Origin: Candidatus Terraquivivens tengchongensis
Lineage (GTDB): Archaea; Thermoproteota; Nitrososphaeria_A; Caldarchaeales; Wolframiiraptoraceae
Direction of reading: 5' to 3'
NCBI GenBank assembly: GCA_023268355.1
Contig: JALNJK010000003.1
Coordinates: 1 to 64,000, forward strand
Length of the DNA stretch: 64,000 nucleotides
In this document: positions 22,611-31,665 of the stretch, piece by piece
How positions within the stretch are numbered: position 1 is the first letter of the stretch
Layout: every line of letters starts with the position of its first letter
The notes under the pieces: model-generated
The model's database searches: none
What the model was told of the DNA's origin: nothing
What the model saw: the letters and a program-made list of their open reading frames with translations, nothing else
Program-made: the position numbers and the translations under genes

Positions 22611-23650
22611 AGGATGAACTTAAAACCTTTCGGTCTATTTTTTTCATACTCTATTATCGTAGAGTAATTGCCGATTATACTATCAACTATTCTCCTGTTA
22701 CATTCTATGAAGACGTTGTTCATTATTATGCTGTTTTCTATCTCTGCACCGACTATCTTCGTTCCGTCACCTATAGATGTGTATGGGCCTATGTATACAT
22801 TTGGCCCTATTTCACAATTACGGCCTATTATGGCGGGCCCTCTTATGGTACTGTCTCTATGTATTACAGTCCCTTCTTCGATAACGACGTTACCCGTTAT
22901 TATCACTCCATCCTCTAAGCTTCCCTTATTATAAGGCTCGAGTTCTTGAAGAACTAACTGATTAGCCTCAAGTAAGTCTTCTGGTTTGCCTGTATCTTTC
23001 CACCAACCTTCAACAAAATTGACATCCACTTTTTTGTTCATGTTGATAAGCGTTTGTATGGCATCAGTTATCTCCAACTCACCTCTCCAAGATGGTTTAA
23101 TCTTCTTACACGCTTCAAATATGGAGTCGTTAAAAACGTAAACTCCAACCAATGCGAGATTACTCTTCGGCTGTTTTGGCTTTTCCACAAGCCTGACAAT
23201 CTTTCCATTTTCCATTTCCACAACGCCGAATCTCTGCGGCTCCTTTGTAGGTGTCACGCCTATCACGGCATCACTCTGCTTTTCTTCGAAAAGTTTTATA
23301 AAAGATTCAATCCCGTTCTTGAGCAAGTTATCACCGAGATACACAACAAAAGGCTCACCACGGAGGAACTCTTCAGATATCATAATGGCGTGAGCTATGC
23401 CGAGTGGCTCCGGTTGATGTATGTATGTAACTTTTAGACCAAACTTTGCCCCATCACCCACAGCTTCTACGATGCCTTCTTTTATCGGTCCAAGTATTAT
23501 TCCAACCTCCTCTATACCTGCCCTAGCCAAGTTTTCAAGTCCGTAGAAGAGTATCGGCTTATTGGCAACAGGGAGAAGGTGCTTGTTACCGGTAAACGTA
23601 AGAGGCCTCAGCCTAGTTCCATGCCCCCCTGCTAAGAGTAGACCCCTCAT
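22583..23650 (-). CDS. rmlA: Glucose-1-phosphate thymidylyltransferase, long form
   Basis: A 355-residue nucleotidyltransferase (dTTP + glucose-1-P to dTDP-glucose). N-terminal signature LLAGGHGTRLRPLTFTGNKHLLPV (residues 4-27), VYLGDNLL (about 103) and EKPKQPKS (about 156). The C-terminal 110 residues form hexapeptide left-handed beta-helix repeats (IGRNCEIGPNVYIGPYTSIGDG), typical of the long archaeal form. It is the last gene of the galU-uxs-rmlC-rmlB-rmlD-rmlA run and abuts rmlD. Confidence 0.93.
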   Translation of the reverse strand: MRGLLLAGGHGTRLRPLTFTGNKHLLPVANKPILFYGLENLARAGIEEVGIILGPIKEGIVEAVGDGAKFGLKVTYIHQPEPLGIAHAIMISEEFLRGEPFVVYLGDNLLKNGIESFIKLFEEKQSDAVIGVTPTKEPQRFGVVEMENGKIVRLVEKPKQPKSNLALVGVYVFNDSIFEACKKIKPSWRGELEITDAIQTLINMNKKVDVNFVEGWWKDTGKPEDLLEANQLVLQELEPYNKGSLEDGVIITGNVVIEEGTVIHRDSTIRGPAIIGRNCEIGPNVYIGPYTSIGDGTKIVGAEIENSIIMNNVFIECNRRIVDSIIGNYSTIIEYEKNRPKGFKFILGERTFASI

Positions 23651-24559
23651 CTAATAGTTCCCCGAAGTTTTTACTCTATAAAGGTTGCGGACAAATTCAT
23701 TAAGACCAACTTCTAACGTCATGGGTTTTTCCTTTAGAATTTGCAGAGCTTTTGAAACGTCAAGCGAAGAATCCATCGGTCTTTTCGCATCTAGTTTAAG
23801 TTCTGAAATGGATGTTGGCTCTATCAAAGTTTTATCTAGATCAAGCAACTCGGCCACCTTTACAGCCACATCTAGTCTGGACGCCCTCGTGCTACCCGAT
23901 AAGTGTAGTATGTCTTGAATACCCCGTTCTGCAACTTCTAGGAGCATCTTGCAGAAATTTGGGACGTATGTGGGTGAAGTGAATTGGTCGTATGCAACTT
24001 TAACTCTTTCGCCCTTTGCGAGCTTAGTTATCACATATTCAGGAAACGTCTTTTTCTTATTATGAATACCGTAGGGTGTGCTGAGCCTTACGATACACCA
24101 CTCGCCAGCAAATTCCTTTACAGCAACTTCACCTTTTAGCTTAGACAAACCATAGACGTTTATCGGTTCTGGTTCATCCGTCTCCTTATACATCCCTTTT
24201 GCTCCGTTAAACACATAGTCTGTTGAGATGTATATGAGAAACGCGTTGTTCCTTTTCGCTTGTAATGCTATTTGCGCCGTCGCATTATAGTTTATTCTAA
24301 ATGCTAATTCTGCATTCCTTTCACATAAATCCACATCTGTTAACGCTGCAGCATGGATAACAACATCAGGCCTTGACTCCTCATAAGCCGACTCTATGCT
24401 TAATGGGTTGAGTAGGTCGAGCTTCACGGGAATGCCAACATCAACGCTTACTTCATGCTCAGCTGCATAAACCTCATACCCTCTCCTAACAGCCTCTAGG
24501 CAGAGTTGCCTGCCTATCAGACCTGAACCACCAGTTACAAGTAGCCTCAAACTTACCAC
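23651..24559 (-). CDS. rmlD: dTDP-4-dehydrorhamnose reductase
   Basis: A 302-residue short-chain dehydrogenase of the RmlD type, the last step of dTDP-L-rhamnose synthesis. Seen: the Rossmann motif TGGSGLIGR (about 8-16), VIHAAALTDVDLCE (about 70), STDYVFNGAKGMYKE (about 111) and the catalytic YGLSKLKGE (Tyr/Lys, about 133-137). It overlaps rmlB by 7 bp, and its stop abuts the start of rmlA. Confidence 0.93.
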   Translation of the reverse strand: MVSLRLLVTGGSGLIGRQLCLEAVRRGYEVYAAEHEVSVDVGIPVKLDLLNPLSIESAYEESRPDVVIHAAALTDVDLCERNAELAFRINYNATAQIALQAKRNNAFLIYISTDYVFNGAKGMYKETDEPEPINVYGLSKLKGEVAVKEFAGEWCIVRLSTPYGIHNKKKTFPEYVITKLAKGERVKVAYDQFTSPTYVPNFCKMLLEVAERGIQDILHLSGSTRASRLDVAVKVAELLDLDKTLIEPTSISELKLDAKRPMDSSLDVSKALQILKEKPMTLEVGLNEFVRNLYRVKTSGNY

Positions 24560-25563
24560 TTAATCTTCCAAGGTGTTGGGTGGAGTGTTCTCTCATCCGC
24601 TAAAGGTCTCCACCACCATTCATTCTCCATGTACCATTTCACAGTCTTCTTTAGGGCCTCGAAAAGATTGTGCCTCGGTGCCCATCCTAACTCACACCTT
24701 ATGAGTGAAGAATCGAGTGAATACCTTATGTCGTGTCCAGGTCTATCTTCAACATGCTCGATAAGGCTTATTGGTTTATCCATTATATTTAGAATTTGCT
24801 TTACAATCTCTAAATTGCTAACTTCGTTGCCTGCTGAAATGTTGTATATCTTCCCACCTTTTGCTTTCAGAAGAGCCAACTCCACCGCTTCTACATGGTC
24901 TTCGACATATATCCAATCCCTGACCTGTTTACCGGTACCATAGATAGGTATCTTTAGACCTAGGGCTGCTCTGATTATCGTCTTCGGTATGAGCTTTTCC
25001 GGATGCTGATAAGGGCCAAAGTTGTTAGTAGACCTAGTAATTATCGTATTAAGTCCATAAGTTCTGTTGTATGCCATCACTAGACAGTCGGCCGCCGCCT
25101 TCGTTGCTGAGTATGGGCTGCTGGGTCTGAAGGCATCATTCTCGTTGAATGATTTACCATCTACTGCATCGCCATAGATCTCATCGGTTGAAATCTGCAT
25201 GAAGAGTCTAACATCGTTGTGTCTGCACGCCTCAAGCAGGTTAAAAGTGCCCACTATATTCGTTTCCACAAAAGGTCTAGGGTTCGATATGCTCCTGTCA
25301 ACATGCGTCTCCGCCGCAACATTAACGACAACATCTACATCCTTAATCAATTTAGATACTAATTCAGGATCTCTTATGTCACCATAAACAAAGGTATATT
25401 TTTTGTTTGTCTCGACATCCTTAACGTTATTTAAGTTTGAACCGAAGCTCATGTTATCCAAGTTTATCAGATTAGTACACCAATCGCTAGCGACAAACTT
25501 CCTCACCAAGTGGCTCCCTATGAATCCCAAACCGCCTGTTAAGAGAACCCTCATGCGCTTCAC
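24553..25563 (-). CDS. rmlB: dTDP-glucose 4,6-dehydratase
   Basis: A 336-residue SDR enzyme making dTDP-4-keto-6-deoxyglucose. GGLGFIGSHLVRKF (about 10-22), AAETHVDRSI (about 85), STDEIYGD (about 125) and the catalytic YSATKAAADCLV (Tyr/Lys, about 151-155) are typical. The tail MENEWWWRPL is characteristic of RmlB. It overlaps rmlC by 4 bp and rmlD by 7 bp, so co-translation is likely. Confidence 0.95.
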   Translation of the reverse strand: MKRMRVLLTGGLGFIGSHLVRKFVASDWCTNLINLDNMSFGSNLNNVKDVETNKKYTFVYGDIRDPELVSKLIKDVDVVVNVAAETHVDRSISNPRPFVETNIVGTFNLLEACRHNDVRLFMQISTDEIYGDAVDGKSFNENDAFRPSSPYSATKAAADCLVMAYNRTYGLNTIITRSTNNFGPYQHPEKLIPKTIIRAALGLKIPIYGTGKQVRDWIYVEDHVEAVELALLKAKGGKIYNISAGNEVSNLEIVKQILNIMDKPISLIEHVEDRPGHDIRYSLDSSLIRCELGWAPRHNLFEALKKTVKWYMENEWWWRPLADERTLHPTPWKIKW

Positions 25564-26054
25564 CTATGCGGTGGTGCATTCCAATCGTAAGGCTTCCCGG
25601 TCCTTGGATCTATTATCCTCTGGTCATTCCAAGGTCTCCTTTCTTCATCTGGTTTTGAATAGTCGTAAAGTCTGTTCGTAAAATAAAGTGTAAGCGTAGG
25701 CTCTGGTGATATCGCCTTAAAGCCATGCCAGTAACGTCCCGGTATGCGGAGTAGTTGAAACCTTTCATTACTCAAGATTACCTCGCAAAGTTGCCCTTTT
25801 GTAGGTGACCCCTCCTCATCGTCATATGCTGCAACTTTCAGCGCTCCACGCAAGACTATGAAGTAATCTACTTGTCCTCTCGAATGTCTGTGCCATGCCC
25901 TAATCACACCAGGGTATGTTAGTGAAACATTGGCTTGAACGATTCTGTCACCCTCTAGTAACTCCTGCCAGTCGTCCCTAAACACCTCAGCGAAGAAGCC
26001 CCTTTCATCCGGCAGTTTATTGATATCCTTTATCCTAATACCCGGGAGCATCAT
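25560..26054 (-). CDS. rmlC: dTDP-4-dehydrorhamnose 3,5-epimerase family protein
   Basis: A 164-residue cupin of the RmlC type. Seen: DERGFFAEVFRDDW (about 17-30), QANVSLTYPGVIRAWHRH with the catalytic His (about 40-57), and WHGFKAIS with the conserved His. The protein is slightly shorter than bacterial RmlC (about 180) but complete in its core. It overlaps the neighbouring uxs and rmlB genes by 4 bp each. Confidence 0.9.
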   Translation of the reverse strand: MMLPGIRIKDINKLPDERGFFAEVFRDDWQELLEGDRIVQANVSLTYPGVIRAWHRHSRGQVDYFIVLRGALKVAAYDDEEGSPTKGQLCEVILSNERFQLLRIPGRYWHGFKAISPEPTLTLYFTNRLYDYSKPDEERRPWNDQRIIDPRTGKPYDWNAPPHR

Positions 26055-27082
26055 CGGGTAGACACTCCCTTCCTTAACTTAAACCACTCGATTGTTCTTT
26101 TTAGTCCATCTTCTAATTTTATGAGTGGTCTCCAGCCGAGTAACCTTCTTGCCTTCCTTATGTTTGGTACACGCCTCCTAGGATCATCCTGAGGCAACTT
26201 CTTAAACACTATCTTCGAGTTGCTGTTGGTCATGCGCTTAACGAGCTTCGCGAGTTGTAGTATAGTTGTTTCACGTGGGTTGCCTATGTTTATAACCTCG
26301 CCCTTAGCCCTGTCGCTAAGTAAAGTCAACATTATGCCTGTTATAGTATCAGAAACGTAGCAGAAAGATCTGGTTTGTCTCCCTGTACCATAAACCGTTA
26401 TAGGCCTTCCGGATAATGCTTGGTCTATGAACCTCGATACGACCCTGCCGTACACACCATCGGCCCTCATACGTGGGCCGAAGCTATTGAATATTCTCAC
26501 GATCCTTGCATCTAACCCATATTGTCGTATGTAAGCCATGATGAGAGCCTCGCTGAACCTTTTACCTTCGTCGTAGCAGCTCCTAAGTCCTATCGGATTT
26601 ACATTGCCCCAATAAGTTTCTGGTGTTGGCAAAATTTTTGCATCACCATAAACTTCGCTCGTAGATGTAAAGAGTATTTTTGCATCACTTTTTCTTGCGA
26701 TCTCTAGCATGTTTAATGTACCGACCGAGTTAGCCTTCATGGTATCAACGGGTCTAGACTTGTACTCCTCCGGAACCGCCGGACTGGCCATATGTAGAAC
26801 ATAATTAAACTTCTCATCCGATTCAAAGTTTGACACATCTGCCCTTATAAAAACAAACTTTTCATTTTCAAGTAAGTGGTCTATGTTATCCAATTTACCG
26901 CTAGATAAATCATCAACGCACACAACACTCGCTCCTAATCTATTTAGGACATCGCAAACGTAGCTGCCTAAGAATCCGGCACCGCCTGTCACGAGTATCT
27001 TACAGGTCTCCAGAACTTCGCCAATTTTTCCAATCCTAACAACTATCGAGTCTACATCTTCAGAGATTATTTTATCTAACAT
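26051..27082 (-). CDS. UDP-glucuronate decarboxylase-like NAD-dependent epimerase (UDP-xylose synthase)
   Basis: A 343-residue extended SDR. Rossmann motif TGGAGFLGSYVCD (about 32-44), HMASPAVPEEYKSRPVDT (about 103), STSEVYGDA, and YDEGKRFSEALI (catalytic Tyr/Lys). The YDEGKR form of the YxxxK motif is typical of UDP-glucuronate decarboxylases, which make UDP-xylose. The substrate UDP-glucuronate would come from Ugd (28054), which acts on the product of GalU (27086). The first 27 residues before the Rossmann fold are an unusual extension. Confidence 0.85.
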   Translation of the reverse strand: MLDKIISEDVDSIVVRIGKIGEVLETCKILVTGGAGFLGSYVCDVLNRLGASVVCVDDLSSGKLDNIDHLLENEKFVFIRADVSNFESDEKFNYVLHMASPAVPEEYKSRPVDTMKANSVGTLNMLEIARKSDAKILFTSTSEVYGDAKILPTPETYWGNVNPIGLRSCYDEGKRFSEALIMAYIRQYGLDARIVRIFNSFGPRMRADGVYGRVVSRFIDQALSGRPITVYGTGRQTRSFCYVSDTITGIMLTLLSDRAKGEVINIGNPRETTILQLAKLVKRMTNSNSKIVFKKLPQDDPRRRVPNIRKARRLLGWRPLIKLEDGLKRTIEWFKLRKGVSTR

Positions 27083-27085
27083 ATT

Positions 27086-27937
27086 TTATTCCTTCTTGAA
27101 GTAATTGTAAGAGAGCATTAAAGACTCCCAGCACGTTTGTGGCGTTCCTATATCCAACCTCTGTTCATCTTGTTTGAGCTTTACTGCATAAACTTTAAGA
27201 CCCCAGTCAACGAGCTTTTGAATAGCGTCTGTAAGTTGTATTTCTCCACCCTTACCAGGCTTGATTATTTCCAGTGCCTTAAATATTACTGGATCGAAAA
27301 TGTATACGGGCATTATAGCCAAATTCGTCCTCGGCTTTTCAGGTTTTTCCTCAAGACTCTCAACCAAGATAACCCCTTCAGAAACTTCTTTACCTTCTAT
27401 AACACCATAAGCCCTTGGATCCTCAATCTCTTGTATAAGGATTGTCGTATCAGCGCCGAATTTCTTATGGACATCAAATAACCTTTTGAGATGTTCATCA
27501 TTCTTAGAAATTATGTATGTATCCCCAGCGTGAAGAAGGAAAGGATCATTAACCACGGACCTTGCGGCTAGTACGGCATCACCAAAGCCGCGTGGTTCTG
27601 GTTGGTTAACAAACACTATGTTGGAAGTTAATATTTTATTGTAAAACGACTCAAGTTCAACGGCCATGCTATGCTTGTTCTTCATCTTGAGTAACTCTAT
27701 AAACCCTTTGTCAGGTGTGAAGTGGTCCTCTATAGCCCTCTTGCCCCTGCCGACTATTATCACAAACTCCCGGAAGCCAAAGTCATAAAGTTGCTCAAAG
27801 ATAGCTTGAATCATTGGCTTCAGACAAAGTCCATCGTTTACGCTTCTAACAAAAATTGGCAACATCTCTTTAGGCAATTCTTTAGTTATAGGCAAAAGAC
27901 GCGTGCCCAACCCGGCGGCAGGTAGCACAGCTTTCAA
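27086..27937 (-). CDS. galU: UTP-glucose-1-phosphate uridylyltransferase
   Basis: A 283-residue nucleotidyltransferase. LPAAGLGTRLLPITKELPKEMLPI (residues 5-28) is the GalU signature, followed by NQPEPRGFGDAVLAAR (about 110) and EKPEKPRTNLAIMPVYIF (about 195). It produces UDP-glucose for Ugd and the glycosyltransferases. It is the first gene of the minus-strand sugar-nucleotide run and is divergent from ugd, with 116 bp between starts. Confidence 0.93.
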   Translation of the reverse strand: MKAVLPAAGLGTRLLPITKELPKEMLPIFVRSVNDGLCLKPMIQAIFEQLYDFGFREFVIIVGRGKRAIEDHFTPDKGFIELLKMKNKHSMAVELESFYNKILTSNIVFVNQPEPRGFGDAVLAARSVVNDPFLLHAGDTYIISKNDEHLKRLFDVHKKFGADTTILIQEIEDPRAYGVIEGKEVSEGVILVESLEEKPEKPRTNLAIMPVYIFDPVIFKALEIIKPGKGGEIQLTDAIQKLVDWGLKVYAVKLKQDEQRLDIGTPQTCWESLMLSYNYFKKE

Positions 27938-28053
27938 CTCAGACCAGCTGTTTCAATTAAGGTTGACAACTCTATATAACATTTATAGTTACGGGCAAAA
28001 TCAGTTTGAGAAAAAAACTTTAAACATAACATGAAGTAACCGTTAAAACAGCT

Positions 28054-29391
28054 ATGGGATATAAAATTTGCATAATTGGTTCTGGTTATGTAGGTCTTAC
28101 GATGGCGGCATGTTTTGCTAGTAGAGGTATAAAAGTTACGTGTGTGGATATTGATAAAGAGCGGATTGAAAAAATTAAAAAAGGCGAACCTCCGATACAT
28201 GAACCCGGCCTTAAGGAGATTCTAGCCAAGGTAACTTCTGATGGTAGGTTAAAGGTCACAGAGGATTATGCTGAAGGAATGAAAGATACGGAGTTCTCAT
28301 TCATCTGTGTAGGAACACCGTCAAAACCTGATGGTAGCATTGACCTATCCTATGTAACATCTGCCGCTGAAGCCGTGGGCAAGAACCTTCATCTAGCAAG
28401 CAAAAATCATTTAGTCGTGGTAAAGAGCACGGTAGTTCCAGGAACAACATCACGGATTGTTGCCCCAATTTTAGAATCCTCATCAGGTATGAAAATAGGA
28501 CGGGATTTCGGTCTGGTCTTTAACCCAGAATTTTTAAGAGAAGGCTCTGCTGTTGAGGATACATTCCATCCTGATAGAATAATAATAGGTGAGCATGATG
28601 AAGGTTCTGGCAAAAAACTCCTCGCTTTATATAAGGAATTCTATAACAACTTGTTACCGCCTTACATTATAACCAACACCGTAAACGCGGAACTAATCAA
28701 GTACGCGAATAACGCCTTCCTGGCTACGAAGATTAGCTTCATAAATGAAATAGCGAACATTTGTCAAAGAATTCCGGGCGCAGACGTAGAGACCATCGCG
28801 AAAGGTATAGGCTTAGACAAAAGGATAGGGCCGCTTTTCCTCAAAGCTGGACTAGGCTATGCCGGTCCATGCCTTCCAAAAGACTTGTCCGCCCTAATCT
28901 CTCATGCGCAATCTTTAGGATATGATCCGTTATTATTGCGTGCCGTTCAGCATACGAATGAAAACCAGCCATACCAAGCTGTTCTGATTGCGAAGAATTT
29001 GCTTAGTACTTTGAAAGGTAAAAGGGTAGCGTTACTAGGTTTGGCTTTCAAACCGAATACAGATGACGTAAGGTGTGCCATTTCATTGAAGTTAATCGAT
29101 AGGTTATTAAAGGAAGGCGCTCAAGTAGTAGTATTCGATCCAAAGGGTCTAGAAAATGCGAAGAAGCTCTTAGGTGATACGGTTTTGTACGCAGACTCTG
29201 CTATAGAATGCATCAAAGATGCTGATTGTTGCATCATCGTTACAGAATGGGATGAGTTTAAAAAACTAAGACCCGAAGACTTCGTGAAGTTTATGCGCAG
29301 CCCAATTGTCATTGATGGTAGAAGAGTGTACGATCCAAAAGAGTTTGGCAATAAGCTCACATATGCAGCTATAGGTTACTGTCCTTCCTGA
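28054..29391 (+). CDS. ugd: UDP-glucose 6-dehydrogenase
   Basis: A 445-residue UDP-glucose/GDP-mannose dehydrogenase. N-terminal Rossmann GSGYVGLTMAACFA (residues 8-21), FICVGTPSKPDG (about 89), NPEFLREGSAV (about 160), the middle-domain helix KYANNAFLATKISFINE and the catalytic cysteine in GYAGPCLPKD (about 271). The C-terminal domain begins at LLGLAFKPNTDDVR. It yields UDP-glucuronate for glycan synthesis and for the UDP-xylose branch. A paralogue at 38782 lacks these residues. Confidence 0.95.
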   Translation: MGYKICIIGSGYVGLTMAACFASRGIKVTCVDIDKERIEKIKKGEPPIHEPGLKEILAKVTSDGRLKVTEDYAEGMKDTEFSFICVGTPSKPDGSIDLSYVTSAAEAVGKNLHLASKNHLVVVKSTVVPGTTSRIVAPILESSSGMKIGRDFGLVFNPEFLREGSAVEDTFHPDRIIIGEHDEGSGKKLLALYKEFYNNLLPPYIITNTVNAELIKYANNAFLATKISFINEIANICQRIPGADVETIAKGIGLDKRIGPLFLKAGLGYAGPCLPKDLSALISHAQSLGYDPLLLRAVQHTNENQPYQAVLIAKNLLSTLKGKRVALLGLAFKPNTDDVRCAISLKLIDRLLKEGAQVVVFDPKGLENAKKLLGDTVLYADSAIECIKDADCCIIVTEWDEFKKLRPEDFVKFMRSPIVIDGRRVYDPKEFGNKLTYAAIGYCPS

Positions 29392-29402
29392 ATTTTGGTG
29401 AT

Positions 29403-30392
29403 ATGTGTTTGAAAGACATTATGCGGATTGTAATGGTGAACGACTGTGCTTGGGTTGGACGTACTATTATAAAATATTCTCCGCCCAATATAATATATTC
29501 GCATATCAAAAGAAGCCGTAGCCCAATCTCTAAGACGCTAGGAATATTCGTAAAGATCGTTTTTTCAAAAGGCGATGTCTTCCATGTACACTATGGTCTC
29601 CAAGACCACTTGCTAGTAAAATTGCTAAAGGATAGTCCTACGATATGTCATTTTCATGGCTCTGACCTTAGAACGACGCTAGATTCTAAGTGGGGCTGGA
29701 TCGTAAAGGAAAATCTTAAGTCTGCCGATAAAGTCTTAGTTAGCGTCCCAGATATACTACCAATAGCAAGGCGTTATAGACAGGATGCTGAATATTTGCC
29801 GAATCCTGTCGATCTTGAGTTGTTTAAACCCCAAATAATTAGGGAACAATCGGAGCTAAACGTATTGTGGGCATCAGACTTATCATATACAAAAGGGGCG
29901 GATAAGTTTATCAAAGCCTTCTCAAAGTTCCAGAAAGAGAACCCAAATAGCATTTTGAGGGTTATAAAACATGGAAAGAACTCAATTAGCATGCTGAAAT
30001 TATTAAAAGACTTGAATGTGAAGCATGAGATAATAGAATATCAGCCACATGAAAAAATGGTCGAGCTATATGGCTGGGCAGATGTGGTTGCTGTTGACCT
30101 AACGCTCGGGTACCTACACATGACTAGCCTAGAAGCTATGGCATGCATGAGACCCGTAATACAGTACATCAACAAAGAATATTATAAGGAAATACCAGTG
30201 CCGCCTGTAGTATCCGTGCTTACGCCAGACGACGTTATCGAGGCGTTGAACAGACTGAAAGATATAAAAGAGCGTACGCTTGTAGCTGAACTGCAAAGGG
30301 ATTACGTCTACAAAATACATAACCCAAGGACGATAACTATGAGGATTGTCAATATTTATCGTTCATTAGTAGAGGACTGGCGAGCTGGATAA
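29403..30392 (+). CDS. GT4-family glycosyltransferase
   Basis: A 329-residue GT-B enzyme. FHVHYGLQDHLLVKLLKD and CHFHGSDLR (about 60-90) form the N-terminal lobe. VLWASDLSYTKGADKFIKAF (about 157) and HMTSLEAMACMRPVI (about 240) form the donor-binding lobe with the Glu of the EX7E-like motif. It follows ugd by 11 bp and the next GT2 gene starts 1 bp after its stop, so the three probably form an operon. An in-frame ATG at 29421 is an alternative start. Confidence 0.85.
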   Translation: MCLKDIMRIVMVNDCAWVGRTIIKYSPPNIIYSHIKRSRSPISKTLGIFVKIVFSKGDVFHVHYGLQDHLLVKLLKDSPTICHFHGSDLRTTLDSKWGWIVKENLKSADKVLVSVPDILPIARRYRQDAEYLPNPVDLELFKPQIIREQSELNVLWASDLSYTKGADKFIKAFSKFQKENPNSILRVIKHGKNSISMLKLLKDLNVKHEIIEYQPHEKMVELYGWADVVAVDLTLGYLHMTSLEAMACMRPVIQYINKEYYKEIPVPPVVSVLTPDDVIEALNRLKDIKERTLVAELQRDYVYKIHNPRTITMRIVNIYRSLVEDWRAG

Positions 30393-30393
30393 T

Positions 30394-31146
30394 ATGGATA
30401 TAAAAAATGAATACAGAGCAGCCAATAAAGGGTATTCATACGTCCCTGGACTTGTATCCATAATAATTCCGGTACATGATAGGAATAAACTCGTAAACTG
30501 TCTAAAAGCTATAGAAACCCAGACTTACCCAAAGATCGAAGTAATACTTGTAGAATTTAAAGGTCTCCCAGCGGAGAAAAGGAACATCGGCTTTGTCGCA
30601 AGCGAGGGCGAATATGTCTACTTTTTGGACGAGGATGAATACATAAGCCCGACGGTTGTGGAGGAATGTGTGAAGAAAGTAAAAGAAGGTTATGACATAA
30701 TTGCTGTTCCCGTTATTAAGAGTGTACCGAATGAATACTTAGCAAGATGCATAGCAATAATTAGGGAAAGTACGTACAAAACAATGTTCTTCAAACGCGA
30801 AGTACTCGAGAACATAGGGTTGTTTGACCCAAGGTATAGGCTTTGCGACGATATAGAGATACGGCTAAGAGCTTTGAATGCAGGCTACAAAGTGTCGGTC
30901 ATAGATACTGGGAGCTTAATTCATGATGAACGCGTGACCGTAACTGATACGTTAAGGAAAACGTTATTATCAAGAAAAGCCTTTAAGATGCTTAGACAAA
31001 TCTATGGTCGCGAAACTTACCAAAAGTTGGTAAGAACTCAATTTCACAGAAGAAGGATTCTTAGAGAGTTGCTGACAAGTCCAGCCCACATATTGGGAGT
31101 AGTTCTGATAATGGTTGTGCGTTTTATAGCTAGGAGAATACCGTAA
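30394..31146 (+). CDS. GT2-family glycosyltransferase
   Basis: A 250-residue GT-A enzyme. It begins with the typical VSIIIPVHDRNKLVNCLKAIETQTYPKIEVILV (about 22-54), a DED-like metal motif (YFLDEDEYISP, about 77), LFDPRYRLCDDIEIRLRALNAGYKVS (about 146-171) and a C-terminal hydrophobic helix (ILGVVLIMVVRFIA) that may anchor it in the membrane. Donor and acceptor are unknown. It is the last gene of the ugd operon. Confidence 0.87.
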   Translation: MDIKNEYRAANKGYSYVPGLVSIIIPVHDRNKLVNCLKAIETQTYPKIEVILVEFKGLPAEKRNIGFVASEGEYVYFLDEDEYISPTVVEECVKKVKEGYDIIAVPVIKSVPNEYLARCIAIIRESTYKTMFFKREVLENIGLFDPRYRLCDDIEIRLRALNAGYKVSVIDTGSLIHDERVTVTDTLRKTLLSRKAFKMLRQIYGRETYQKLVRTQFHRRRILRELLTSPAHILGVVLIMVVRFIARRIP

Positions 31147-31179
31147 AATATGTTAAAACATTAGGGGGAAGAAGGTTAG

Positions 31180-31290
31180 CATACAGTTAAGTATTTGGAA
31201 TTGACCCAGAATTCTAGTACACCGCAAACTAATTTTCAATGCGTAAGATATGTGTGGCGAGAGGCGTTTGAAGCCTGGGACCAGGAATGA
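31180..31290 (+). pseudogene. Short open stretch without start codon, probable gene fragment
   Basis: A 36-codon open stretch with protein-like composition (CVRYVWREAFEAWDQE at its end) lies in the gap after the GT2 gene. It has no ATG and no recognisable family. It may be a decayed gene end. The palindromic element copy 2 follows 10 bp later. Confidence 0.25.
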
Positions 31291-31300
31291 ATTGTAACGT

Positions 31301-31346
31301 ATTAGTTCAGCATTCATGGAAATTTTTTCCGCGGTGCTGAACTAAT
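31301..31346. repeat. 46-bp palindromic element, copy 2
   Basis: Perfect 12-bp arms (31301-31312 ATTAGTTCAGCA and 31335-31346) flank a centre with an inner palindrome (GGAAATTTTTTCC). The arms match copy 1 at 4997-5040 almost completely, while the bases between the arms and the centre differ. It lies in a 500-bp stretch of otherwise decayed sequence between two glycosyltransferase genes. Confidence 0.75.
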
Positions 31347-31426
31347 TCGCTGTCAACTTCAGAAAAGTACCGAAAGTGTGACCATGGTACGCTGGTTCAC
31401 GATAACAACGCTAACCGACAAGTTTC

Positions 31427-31648
31427 ATGAACACTTTTTACCTGTTTATAAGAAGCGACTTAAAAAATGTAGTTTATGATATAGGCGAGATGTCCAAAGA
31501 ATACGCTATCTCTCTTATATATGTTGAAGTCCATGACGGGTATTTAAGCCCCTTAGTATTCCCTTCACCGATTGGAGACTGGTCAACCAAAATGCGTTGT
31601 CACAATTTCGCGAGATGGATTAAGAAAAACATAATAACATTACTTTGA
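31427..31648 (+). CDS. Doubtful 73-residue ORF in the glycosyltransferase gap
   Basis: An ORF with ATG and stop and plausible composition, but no recognisable domain. Its stop overlaps a TTG that could start the next GT2 gene (TTGA). It may be a fragment of a lost gene of the glycan cluster or a real small protein. Evidence is weak. Confidence 0.3.
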   Translation: MNTFYLFIRSDLKNVVYDIGEMSKEYAISLIYVEVHDGYLSPLVFPSPIGDWSTKMRCHNFARWIKKNIITLL

Positions 31649-31665
31649 CAAAGATAAAAAAAGTC

